From NCBI GenBank assembly GCA_009268125.1, contig WBOU01000002.1, positions 186,001 through 250,000 of the forward strand: DNA of 64,000 nt, written 5' to 3'. This DNA is from Chloroflexia bacterium SDU3-3. GTDB taxonomy: Bacteria; Chloroflexota; Chloroflexia; Chloroflexales; Roseiflexaceae. The notes under the pieces were generated by a model, which saw only the letters and a list, made by a program, of their open reading frames with translations, searched no databases and had not been told where the DNA came from. Within the stretch, counting starts at the first letter, position 1. Each line of letters begins with the position of its first letter. The translations under genes and the position numbers were made by a program. Positions 8,112 to 14,963 of the stretch are shown here, piece after piece.

Positions 8112-8687
8112 CTATCGGGTCTGGGCGTAGAGCATGTCGAGGATCTGCCGGGCCAGCAGGTGGCAGTGCGCCCCGGTGCGCGCGGTGACAAGGTCGCCGT
8201 CGACCACGAGGTCGCGGTCGGTGTAGCGCGCGCCCATGTTCAGGGCGTCGCCGATCAGGTTGTTGTGCACCGTCACCGGACGGTCGCGCACCAGCTCGGG
8301 GGTGCGCGCCACCAGCCACATGCCGTGGCAGATGATGCCCTTCACCACATCCGGCTGGGCGAAGGCCCGCCGCAGGAACGCGGTGGCCGGTGGGATGGCG
8401 CGCGGATCCTCGGTGTAGCGCAGCCGGTCGGCCACCATGCCCGAGGGCACGATGATCGCGGCGTAGCTACGCAGCTGATCGTCGTCGATCGACTCGAAGC
8501 TCTCGCCGCACACCAGCGGGGCGCGGTACTCGTGGCCGTGGAAGGTCTGCTCGGGCTGGCCCCACAGGCGGGTCAGGAAGTGCAGCTCGGCCCCCTCCTC
8601 GGCAAAGCGGTGCCGATAGTAGAAGATCTCATCTTCGTAGAAGTCGCTCTCGATCAGGACGCCGATCTTTTTTCCATCAAGGCGCAT
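8112..8687 (-). CDS. DJ-1/PfpI family protein
   Basis: 191 residues with the flavodoxin-like DJ-1/PfpI fold. It opens KKIGVLIESDFYEDEI, where the acidic residue of the triad sits, and has the nucleophile elbow GIICHGMWLVA with its Cys near residue 130. The family includes proteases, glyoxalases, deglycases and isonitrile hydratase-like enzymes; which one applies cannot be told. AGGAG precedes the ATG. It lies 54 bp after the TPP enzyme gene and 75 bp before the AGE gene, all in the same direction. A second, longer DJ-1 gene begins the series at 11361. Confidence 0.88.
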   Translation of the reverse strand: MRLDGKKIGVLIESDFYEDEIFYYRHRFAEEGAELHFLTRLWGQPEQTFHGHEYRAPLVCGESFESIDDDQLRSYAAIIVPSGMVADRLRYTEDPRAIPPATAFLRRAFAQPDVVKGIICHGMWLVARTPELVRDRPVTVHNNLIGDALNMGARYTDRDLVVDGDLVTARTGAHCHLLARQILDMLYAQTR

Positions 8688-8741
8688 GGTCGGTCTCCTT
8701 CTGCGCGGTGCCGCGGGCGCGCCGCGCTGCTCTGGCGGGCG

Positions 8742-10460
8742 CTAGATCGCCAGCGGGGCGTGGTGGGCCGGGTCGATCCGCTCGGGGTGCACATCGCCGG
8801 CCAGCACCAGGTCGATCAGCACTGGGCCGCCCGCCAGCCGGGCCTGCTGAATAGCGGGGCCGATCTCGTCGGGGCTGCTCACCCGCAGCGCGCCGACGCC
8901 CAGGGCGCGCGCCAGATCGACGAAGCTGATCGGCGGGAACGAGAGGTCGAAGCTAAGCGGGTACTCGTGCGCGGGGATCTCGCGCTCGGCCCAGTAGGTG
9001 TCGATGTTCGACTGCAGCAGCCGGTACGAGCCGTTGTTGCACACCACAAAGGTGACATCCACGTTGTAGCGGGCCGCTGTCCACAGCGCCTGGATGGTGT
9101 ACATGCTGCCGCCGTCGCCGCTGAAGCCGATCACGGGGCGGTCGGGGTTGGCCAACTTGGCCCCGATCGCGCCGGGGAAGCCGACCCCCAGCGAGCCGCC
9201 CCTGGTTAGGAAGTAGCTGCCGGTCTCTGCGGGCTGGGCGTAGCGGCCGATCGGCGGCGAGCTGGTGAGCGCCTCATCGAAGATCAGGGTGTCGGCGGGC
9301 AGACTGGCCGCCATGTCGGCCATGAAGCGCGACATGGGCATGGGCAGTCTGTCGCGCTGGGCTTGGTCGTGGGCGATGGCCTGGTCGCGGCGCTGCGCGG
9401 TGGCGCTGGCGATCTGCTCGGCCCGCCGCTGCGCACCCTCGCGCTGGGCTGGCGACATGGCGGCCTCGATCTGGTCGGCCAGCAAGCCCAGCCCTACCTT
9501 GGGGTCGCCCAGCATGGCGATGTCGACCGGGTGGTTTTTGGCGATCTCGTAGGCGTTGAGGTCGATGTGGATGACCTTCGCCCCTGGCGCGAAGATCGGC
9601 CCCAGCTCGGGGAATACCTCGGGCAACATGTAGGTGCCGCAGATCAGGATGGCGTCGCCCTTGGATGTGATCGGCCTGCTGGCCGCGCCGAACATGTGCC
9701 CTGTCATGCCCTGGTAGAGCGGGTGGCGGTAGCTGATGTTCACCTCGCCCGCATCCGACTCCCAGACCTCGGCCCCCACGAGCTCGGCCAGCCGCTCCAG
9801 CTCGGCGCGCGCACCCGAGTAGGCCACGCCATCGCCCACAAAGAACATGGGGCGCTGGGCGGATGCCAGGGCCTGCGCGGCCTCGCGGAGGAGGCCGGGG
9901 TCGGGCGCGACCCGCGTGGATGGGATGACGGTGGGGATGACCGCCTCGGTGTTCTCCTCGTCGAGCACATCCTGCGGCAGGCAGACGTACACCGGCCCCA
10001 TCGGCGGCGTCGCGGCGATCTTGATCGCCCTGCGCAGCACCCTCAGCACCGAGGATGCATCGTGCACCATGGTCGCCCACTTGGTCACCGGCTCGGCCAT
10101 GGCCACCAGGTCGGCGGCCATCTGCGCATCCATGGCCTGGTAGCGAATGCCCGCGTCGCCGCCGATCACCACCAGCGGCGCGTGGCCGCGCTTGGCCTGG
10201 TAGAGCGCCCCGATGGCGTTGCCCAGCCCCGGCGAGCTGTGGATCTGCACCAGGGCGGGCCGCTGGCGCGCGCGGGCGTACCCGTCGGCGATCATCACCG
10301 CCACCGTCTCCTGCAGCGTGAGGATGTACTTCATCTCGGGGTAGCTGCCCAGCGCATCCAGAAAGCCCTGCTCGACCGTGCCTGGGTTGCCGAACATATG
10401 GTCAATGCCGTCGGCCAGGAACTGCTCGATGATCGCGGCGTGCCCATTTCGTTTGCTCAT
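8742..10460 (-). CDS. Benzoylformate decarboxylase-like thiamine-diphosphate enzyme
   Basis: 572 residues with three domains: PYR (about 1-170), central Rossmann (about 190-330) and PP (about 375-540). The cofactor-activating Glu is in LTLQETVAVMIADGYAR (Glu51). An active-site-type His lies in QIHSSPGLGNAIGAL (His73), as in benzoylformate decarboxylase. The ThDP/Mg motif runs from GDGGSMYTIQALW to VVCNNGSY. The sequence is closer to 2-keto-acid decarboxylases than to acetolactate synthase, and the FGNPG serine position of the family reads Thr. The substrate is probably an aromatic or branched 2-oxo acid, but this is inference. ATG 10460 with GGAAAG upstream is preferred to a start at 10532. 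The gene is flanked by two DJ-1 genes. Confidence 0.85.
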   Translation of the reverse strand: MSKRNGHAAIIEQFLADGIDHMFGNPGTVEQGFLDALGSYPEMKYILTLQETVAVMIADGYARARQRPALVQIHSSPGLGNAIGALYQAKRGHAPLVVIGGDAGIRYQAMDAQMAADLVAMAEPVTKWATMVHDASSVLRVLRRAIKIAATPPMGPVYVCLPQDVLDEENTEAVIPTVIPSTRVAPDPGLLREAAQALASAQRPMFFVGDGVAYSGARAELERLAELVGAEVWESDAGEVNISYRHPLYQGMTGHMFGAASRPITSKGDAILICGTYMLPEVFPELGPIFAPGAKVIHIDLNAYEIAKNHPVDIAMLGDPKVGLGLLADQIEAAMSPAQREGAQRRAEQIASATAQRRDQAIAHDQAQRDRLPMPMSRFMADMAASLPADTLIFDEALTSSPPIGRYAQPAETGSYFLTRGGSLGVGFPGAIGAKLANPDRPVIGFSGDGGSMYTIQALWTAARYNVDVTFVVCNNGSYRLLQSNIDTYWAEREIPAHEYPLSFDLSFPPISFVDLARALGVGALRVSSPDEIGPAIQQARLAGGPVLIDLVLAGDVHPERIDPAHHAPLAI

Positions 10461-10539
10461 AGGTCTTTCCTTGGCATGGTGTGTGCGCCAAACGGTCGGG
10501 TGGTGGTGCAGGGTCTGTGCGGCCTGCACCACCGCGTGC

Positions 10540-11361
10540 CTACCAGCCCCAGCGGCGCAGGCCGCCCTCCAGCACCTCGATGATCTTCTCGCCCACTAGG
10601 CGCGAGTCCTGGGTCGAGCGCCCGGTGAGGAAGGGGTAGTCGAGGATGGTCGACTGGGTGCGCCCAACGCCGCCGTGGTAGCGGCCATCCGGTCCGGTCG
10701 CGTCGCGCAGGATCAGCTCCAGCGGGAAGAAGGGCGGGCCGACGTTGATGTCGGTGTTGAGGAAGCCGGTGCCATCCTTGTAGTCGTACTCAAGCGCGTG
10801 GCCGGTGACATGCTTGCCCCGGATGATGCTGCTACGCTCCACCCAGTCGCGGGCGAAGGCCAGGCAGGCCACGCCGTAGCACTCGGCGGCGATCAGCTTG
10901 TCCTGGGCGTGGAAGCCGAGGATGACGTCGTGCAGGCGCTGGTTGTTCACCATGTCGATCAGCGGCCCGCTGCCGCCCACCAGCAGCAGCGCGTCGTACT
11001 CGGCCAGATCTTGCCAGGCCTTGTCGCGCAGGCTGTAGTAGCGCTCCAGCTCGTGCCCGAAGTTGCGCGCGTTGAAGTAGGGGCGCTCGGGAAACCACGC
11101 GGCCAGGTTGACCGGCTTCTCCAGCCGAGGCGACGCGTCGATCTCACGGGTCTTGCGGGCGTAGTACTCGTCGGTCACCACCTTGTCGAGCGGCGGGTCG
11201 AGGTAGCCTGGCTCCATGCTGGGCGGCAATGCGTGCGGCCTGCGCCCGCGCGCGGTCATGAAGGTGCTCTCGTAGCCGTGGGCGTCCAGCACCTCAAGCG
11301 GGCCGACCAGCTCTTCCCCCCAGAATCCCCACTCGGAGAGCATGATAAGTACCTTGGGCAT
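10540..11361 (-). CDS. DJ-1/PfpI (class I glutamine amidotransferase-like) protein
   Basis: 273 residues, longer than the second DJ-1 protein because of an insertion after residue 35. It opens PKVLIMLSEWGFWGEELVGPLEVL. The nucleophile elbow reads LIAAECYGVACLAFA, with Cys near residue 157. Similar proteins are annotated as chaperone/glyoxalase III or amidotransferase-like; the reaction is not identifiable. AGGAGG lies four to five bases upstream of the ATG, which rules out the longer frame that starts near 11499. It is the first gene of the long minus-strand series. Its promoter carries two CTAAG repeats 11 bp apart that overlap the stop codon of the BTAD regulator gene. Confidence 0.86.
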   Translation of the reverse strand: MPKVLIMLSEWGFWGEELVGPLEVLDAHGYESTFMTARGRRPHALPPSMEPGYLDPPLDKVVTDEYYARKTREIDASPRLEKPVNLAAWFPERPYFNARNFGHELERYYSLRDKAWQDLAEYDALLLVGGSGPLIDMVNNQRLHDVILGFHAQDKLIAAECYGVACLAFARDWVERSSIIRGKHVTGHALEYDYKDGTGFLNTDINVGPPFFPLELILRDATGPDGRYHGGVGRTQSTILDYPFLTGRSTQDSRLVGEKIIEVLEGGLRRWGW

Positions 11362-11403
11362 AGGTCCTCCTGTTGTGATATGGCCTGGTGAGCGGTAATT
11401 ACC

Positions 11404-11436
11404 AGTGTAGCGAGGCCCCCTTAGATAGCACTTAGG
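11404..11436 (-). promoter_or_regulatory. SARP-type operator/promoter of the DJ-1/TPP/AGE/STAS/glgX series
   Basis: Read on the minus strand, CCTAAG (11436-11431) and CTAAG (11424-11420) repeat with an 11-bp period. Ten bases later comes a -10-like TACACT (11409-11404). The same arrangement and almost the same bases occur at 13695-13727. SARP/BTAD regulators are known to bind heptamer direct repeats at 11-bp spacing located about 8 bp before the -10. The first repeat overlaps the TAA stop of the BTAD gene. A start site near 11397 would give a 36-base leader to the DJ-1 gene. Confidence 0.65.
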
Positions 11437-12694
11437 CGGCGGCCAGCGCCAGCCCCTTGATCGACTCGTAGAGCTGGATGGTCTCGGGCAGCGGCTCAAG
11501 CCCCAGCTCGCTGCTGAGCGACTGCACGCAGCGCTCGTACTGCTGCAGCGCCTGCGAGCGCTGGCCGAGCGCGATATAGCAGTGCATCAGCCGCTGGTGG
11601 ATGTCCTCGCGGCTGCTGTCCTGCTCCAGCAGCCGCGCGCACTGGTCTATCGCCGCGCCGATGTTGCCGACCATCACATACAGGTAGCCTAGGCGCTCAA
11701 GCGCGCCCAGGTGCAGGTCGCGCAGCTGGGTCCGGCTGGCCTCGGCCCAGCTCTCGTAGCGGCTCTCGGGCAGAAATTCGCCACGGTAGATGGCCATCGC
11801 CTCAAGGTAGAGCGCGATCGCCTGCTGCACATGCTGCTGGCGCTCGGCGTGGCGCGCGCGTGTGATCAGCGCGCGGAAGCTGTCGGTGTCTATCCACACT
11901 GGCTGCTCGGGCGCGAACCCGTAGCGGCCCTCGCTGTGGGCGATCGGCAGGCCGTGCTCGCCGCAGGCGCTGGCCAGGCTGCGCCGCAGCGTGTGCATGG
12001 TGTAGTGGAAGCGGTTGCGGCTGATCTCGGGGTCGACCTCGGGCCAGAAGGTTTCGAGCAGCTCGTCGCAGTGCAGCATCTGGCCCTGGTGCGTGCAGAG
12101 ATACCGCAGCAGCGCGCCGCTGCGCCCGGTGGGCAGCCCGGCTATCGGCCTGCCGCCGATGCAGATGCCGAACCCGCCGAACGTGCTGATCCGGATCTCG
12201 GGCTGGGCGCGGGTGGGCAGCTGGCCGCCCTGCCAGCGCGCCGACTGGCGCTCGCTGGTGCGCACATGCCAGCACATGTCGGCGTGGGGCAGCTGGTTGA
12301 GCTGGATGTACTCCATCAGGCCCTCGTGCAGGCTGCAGAGCGACCGGATGATGATCCAAGGCGCGCTGGATGTGTCGGCGAAGAGCGCGCAGAGCGACTC
12401 GCTGCTGGTGCAGATCCCGGCCACCACCGGCTGCCCGAGCCGCATGGCGATACGGCTGGCCCGGCCAAACTGCTCGCGCGCGGCGCTGGCCTCGCCCGCG
12501 AAGGCGGTGCAGACCCCGATCTGCGCGGCGCTCCAGAGCACGGGCCAGCTGCTCTGGCTCGCGCCGACGTACTGGGTGGCGGCGGTCTGCAGCATCAGGC
12601 TCTCGCTGTAGTTCTCGAACTGCCAGTGCTGCGCGGCGGCCCGCATGGCCGAGCACCACGAGTGCTCAGCGGGCATGTCATGTCGAGCTTCCAT
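11432..12694 (-). CDS. SARP-like transcriptional regulator (TPR-like N-terminus, winged helix, BTAD)
   Basis: 420 residues. Residues 1-160 are helical and resemble the tail of a TPR array. An OmpR-type winged helix follows (about 165-265: IRISTFGGFGICIGGRPIAG ... LLRYLCTHQGQMLHCDELLETFWP ... LHTLRRSL-like helix). Residues 270-415 are a bacterial transcriptional activation domain (BTAD: DTDSFRALITRA ... YRGEFLPES ... LGLEPLPET). Such proteins activate neighbouring operons through 11-bp direct repeats, and repeats of that kind stand at both ends of this gene's neighbourhood. No clear ribosome binding site precedes ATG 12694; ATG 12676 is an alternative. It lies 162 bp downstream of the DUF5317 gene and could belong to the same transcript. 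Confidence 0.85.
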   Translation of the reverse strand: MEARHDMPAEHSWCSAMRAAAQHWQFENYSESLMLQTAATQYVGASQSSWPVLWSAAQIGVCTAFAGEASAAREQFGRASRIAMRLGQPVVAGICTSSESLCALFADTSSAPWIIIRSLCSLHEGLMEYIQLNQLPHADMCWHVRTSERQSARWQGGQLPTRAQPEIRISTFGGFGICIGGRPIAGLPTGRSGALLRYLCTHQGQMLHCDELLETFWPEVDPEISRNRFHYTMHTLRRSLASACGEHGLPIAHSEGRYGFAPEQPVWIDTDSFRALITRARHAERQQHVQQAIALYLEAMAIYRGEFLPESRYESWAEASRTQLRDLHLGALERLGYLYVMVGNIGAAIDQCARLLEQDSSREDIHQRLMHCYIALGQRSQALQQYERCVQSLSSELGLEPLPETIQLYESIKGLALAAA

Positions 12695-12856
12695 GGGTGT
12701 ATTTCACTTTGGTAGAGAGCGGATAGCCAGGTGGTGCCACAGAGCACGTCTTTCCTGGGGCCGAGGTGCGGGAAAGCTGGCTCTACGGCATTGTAGAGGG
12801 GTCATCGTCGAGGGAGAGCGACATCGCTGGGGTTCAGTTCTGCGGAGAAAGGGGCG

Positions 12857-13390
12857 CTAGGCGGTGCGGATGAGCGCTGTTTGGCGAATGGCCAGCCTGC
12901 GCGATATGCAGGCCCAGTAGATCACAGCGGCGGCGATCAGCAGGTCGCCCGGGCTTCCGACAAGGGTGAGCGATGGCAGCTGCAGCGGCATCCAGTCGCC
13001 GATCCACTGCCAGACATCCGCCGTCCCGATCACGTCTTTGCTATGGGCCAGCAGTGCGGGTGCGCCCAGATGCGGCAGCGAGGCTACCATATGCGGGGCC
13101 AGCGGCATCATGCCCTGGCTGTGCAGCATGGCCAGCACGTTCAGGCCAGCGCCGAACATCAGCAGCCGTGCGCCGGGGATCTGGCGGTTGGCCACGGCCC
13201 AGATCACCACCAGGCCCGCGCCGACCGCCGGTGCGTAGGCGATCCGGTGGTCGAGCAGCATCGGGATCTGGATGGCACCAGCGCCGATCAGCAGGGGCAT
13301 GCCAGTGATCTTGAGCGGGCGGTGCTGCCAGGGCGCTGCGACAATCACCACGATGGCGAGGAACGTGACCGCTAGGGCGATGATCTGCAT
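12857..13390 (-). CDS. DUF5317-like integral membrane protein
   Basis: 177 residues with five or six hydrophobic segments. The stretch GLNVLAMLHSQGMMPL and the later PSLTLVGSPGDLLIAAAVIYW match the pattern of DUF5317 proteins (a G-MP loop and an SxGD loop between helices), whose function is unknown. The start codon follows the stop of a 52-residue secreted-peptide gene by two bases, so the two are almost certainly cotranscribed. They lie behind a promoter with three 11-bp-spaced repeats. The pairing suggests that the membrane protein handles or senses the peptide; this is inference. Confidence 0.65.
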   Translation of the reverse strand: MQIIALAVTFLAIVVIVAAPWQHRPLKITGMPLLIGAGAIQIPMLLDHRIAYAPAVGAGLVVIWAVANRQIPGARLLMFGAGLNVLAMLHSQGMMPLAPHMVASLPHLGAPALLAHSKDVIGTADVWQWIGDWMPLQLPSLTLVGSPGDLLIAAAVIYWACISRRLAIRQTALIRTA

Positions 13391-13392
13391 GC

Positions 13393-13551
13393 CTAGCCTG
13401 CCACCGTCGGGGTCAGCGAGGGGGTCGGGGCTGGCGCGAAGCCAGGGTCGATGCCAGGGTCGCCCAGCGGCGCGGCGCTGCCCAGCACCAGCATGCCCAG
13501 AACCGCCACCACCGCCACGAACTGCGCCATCACGATCATTGCTTTCTTCAT
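13393..13551 (-). CDS. Small secreted or membrane-anchored peptide (52 aa)
   Basis: A 52-residue frame: MKKAMIVMAQFVAVVAVLGM..., a basic start and a long hydrophobic core up to about residue 25, then LGSAA and a Pro/Thr-rich tail (FAPAPTPSLTPTVAG). It looks like a Sec signal peptide with a mature peptide of about 24-26 residues, or a single-pass anchor. AGGAGAG stands five to six bases before the ATG. It lies two bases ahead of the DUF5317 gene and about 65 bases after a SARP-type promoter. No homologue is recognised by eye; a role as peptide signal or as a small subunit of the DUF5317 protein is speculative. Confidence 0.65.
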   Translation of the reverse strand: MKKAMIVMAQFVAVVAVLGMLVLGSAAPLGDPGIDPGFAPAPTPSLTPTVAG

Positions 13552-13621
13552 GGTTGCTCTCCTCATTTCTTAGGCCGATTCCAGCGGGTAGGTGCTGCGT
13601 TGTTGCTGCGGGTATGGCTTA

Positions 13622-13668
13622 AGCATAGCGATGCGCTGTGACACGGCTGTGAACATGCTGTGACATGC
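13622..13668 (-). promoter_or_regulatory. Three-repeat SARP-type operator/promoter for the peptide-DUF5317 genes
   Basis: On the minus strand the element (G/T)TCACAG occurs three times with exactly 11-bp period (plus-strand CTGTGA at 13636, 13647 and 13658). The last repeat is followed by 8 bp and then TATGCT (13627-13622), a good -10 box. This is the textbook SARP layout. The repeat sequence differs from the CTAAG repeats of the two neighbouring operators, so a second regulator, perhaps the one at 17869-21030, may read it. Confidence 0.7.
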
Positions 13669-13694
13669 CCGATCATTTTCCGCAGTCAGCCTAA

Positions 13695-13727
13695 CCTAAG
13701 TGGGATCTAAGCACGGGGCGCTACGAT
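13695..13727 (+). promoter_or_regulatory. SARP-type operator/promoter of the EthD operon
   Basis: CCTAAG at 13695 and CTAAG at 13707 repeat with 11-bp period, followed ten bases later by TACGAT (13722-13727). It is nearly identical in sequence and spacing to the operator at 11404-11436 (shared CCTAAGTG, ATCTAAG and GCTAC). A start near 13734 would leave a leader of about 49 bases before the EthD gene. The two shared operators point in opposite directions and flank the BTAD regulator and DUF5317 genes. Confidence 0.7.
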
Positions 13728-13782
13728 GCCCGCGACGACATGACGACAGCCGCTACATCAGACTGCAGGCAGGAGAAGCGAC

Positions 13783-14478
13783 ATGATCCACCAGTTTATC
13801 TTTGCCCACCCCAAGCCGGGAATGAGCGAGGCCGACTTTCAGGATTACTGGCTGAATGTCCACGCGGTGCAGTACGCCAGCAAGATCCCGCAGATCCGGC
13901 GCTACCAGATCGACACGCGGGTGCCCTTTGGCCCCGAGCCAGCCGACCCGCTGTTCAGCGGTGTGGCCGAGATCTGGCTGGCCAACGAGGAAGAGCAGCT
14001 GGCCTCGCTGCAGACCAAGGAGTTTCTAGAGGGCGCGCGGCTCGATGAGCCGCGCTGGGCGGCGTTCTGGCGCACTGTAGGGCTGGACACCACCACCCAC
14101 GTGCTGAAGGAGGGGCCGCCGCTCGCCCGCGAGTCGCAGATGCTGAAGGTGTTTACCCTGGTGAAGCGCAAGGCTGGCAGCGAGCTAGAGGACTTCCGCC
14201 GCTATGGGCTGGAGGAGCACGCGGCCAAGGTGCTGGCCATCCCCGGCATCCAGCGCTACTACCAGTGCTATGCCCGCGATGGCCTCTACACCCTCGGCGA
14301 GACCCTGCTCGATGGCATCTCGCTGATGTGGTTTGAAAATAGCGAGGCGCTGGCTGCCGCCGCCCTGTCGCCCGAGTGGCAGCAGGCCCAGGATGATCTG
14401 AAGACCTTCGTCGAGCCGCGCTACATCCAGCGCTTTGTCACCACCGAGCACTGGATTATTGGCCCCGAGAGCCGCTAG
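13783..14478 (+). CDS. Tandem EthD-domain protein
   Basis: 231 residues made of two EthD (dimeric alpha-beta barrel) repeats, about 1-105 and 115-220. The first opens MIHQFIFAHPKPGMSEADFQDYWLNVHA and the second MLKVFTLVKRKAGSELEDFRRYGLEEHA. Both keep the helix-1 W/Y and the HA of the family. EthD proteins help in degradation of ethers and in oxidation or cyclisation of polyketides, and most are single-domain, so a fused pair can act as a pseudo-dimer. AGGAGAAG precedes the ATG. It is the first gene of a plus-strand series (EthD, NTF2-like, ankyrin, isomerase-like, lipoprotein). Confidence 0.82.
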   Translation: MIHQFIFAHPKPGMSEADFQDYWLNVHAVQYASKIPQIRRYQIDTRVPFGPEPADPLFSGVAEIWLANEEEQLASLQTKEFLEGARLDEPRWAAFWRTVGLDTTTHVLKEGPPLARESQMLKVFTLVKRKAGSELEDFRRYGLEEHAAKVLAIPGIQRYYQCYARDGLYTLGETLLDGISLMWFENSEALAAAALSPEWQQAQDDLKTFVEPRYIQRFVTTEHWIIGPESR

Positions 14479-14511
14479 GCTTGGGCGCACCCCACAGCCA
14501 GAAAGGGCAAG

Positions 14512-14943
14512 ATGATGACCGAGCAAGCCTACGAGGATACCTACGCGGTGGCGAAGGGTTGGTTCGATGCCCTGACCCACGGCCAGTTCGACACGGCGCT
14601 GGGCCTGCTCGACCCCGAGGTCGAGTGGATCAACTACACGGTCGTGCCCGGCATGAACGATGTGATGCCGTGGATCGGCACCTACCACGGCCCCCAGCAG
14701 GTGCTGGAGACCCTGCAGATCTTCACCGGCCTGGTCAGCGTCCAGCGCGAGGAGCTAGTGCGCCTGCTGGTGCAGGGCGATGAGGCGGCGGGCGTGATCC
14801 ACGAGCAGTCGGTGGTGAAGGCCAACGGCCAGCCGTTCGAGATCGAGTTCATCCAGTGGCTGACGATCCGCAACGGCAAGATCGTGCGCTGGAAATCCTA
14901 CACCGACCCGTCGCCGATTATCGTGGCGCTGCGCGGCGCGTGA
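14512..14943 (+). CDS. SnoaL/NTF2-like protein (ketosteroid-isomerase fold)
   Basis: 143 residues: an N-terminal helix pair (YEDTYAVAKGWFDALTHGQFDTALGLLDPEVEWINY) and the curved sheet typical of SnoaL-like cyclases/isomerases (QPFEIEFIQWLTIRNGKIVRWKSYTDPSPI). The pocket carboxylates of delta-5-3-ketosteroid isomerase cannot be assigned by eye. It starts 33 bases after the EthD gene and ends 20 bases before the ankyrin gene, so it belongs to the same operon. ATG 14515 is an equally good start. Function could be a small-molecule isomerase or cyclase, or just ligand binding. Confidence 0.8.
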   Translation: MMTEQAYEDTYAVAKGWFDALTHGQFDTALGLLDPEVEWINYTVVPGMNDVMPWIGTYHGPQQVLETLQIFTGLVSVQREELVRLLVQGDEAAGVIHEQSVVKANGQPFEIEFIQWLTIRNGKIVRWKSYTDPSPIIVALRGA

Positions 14944-14963
14944 TCGCCAGAGGGAGAACCGCC

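Noticed and set aside
6414-9209. 931-codon open frame on the plus strand
   Set aside because: It is the antisense of the epimerase and DJ-1 genes, whose products show clear family motifs. High GC makes such long mirror frames common; its translation is low-complexity Val/Ala/Gly/Arg/His without motifs.
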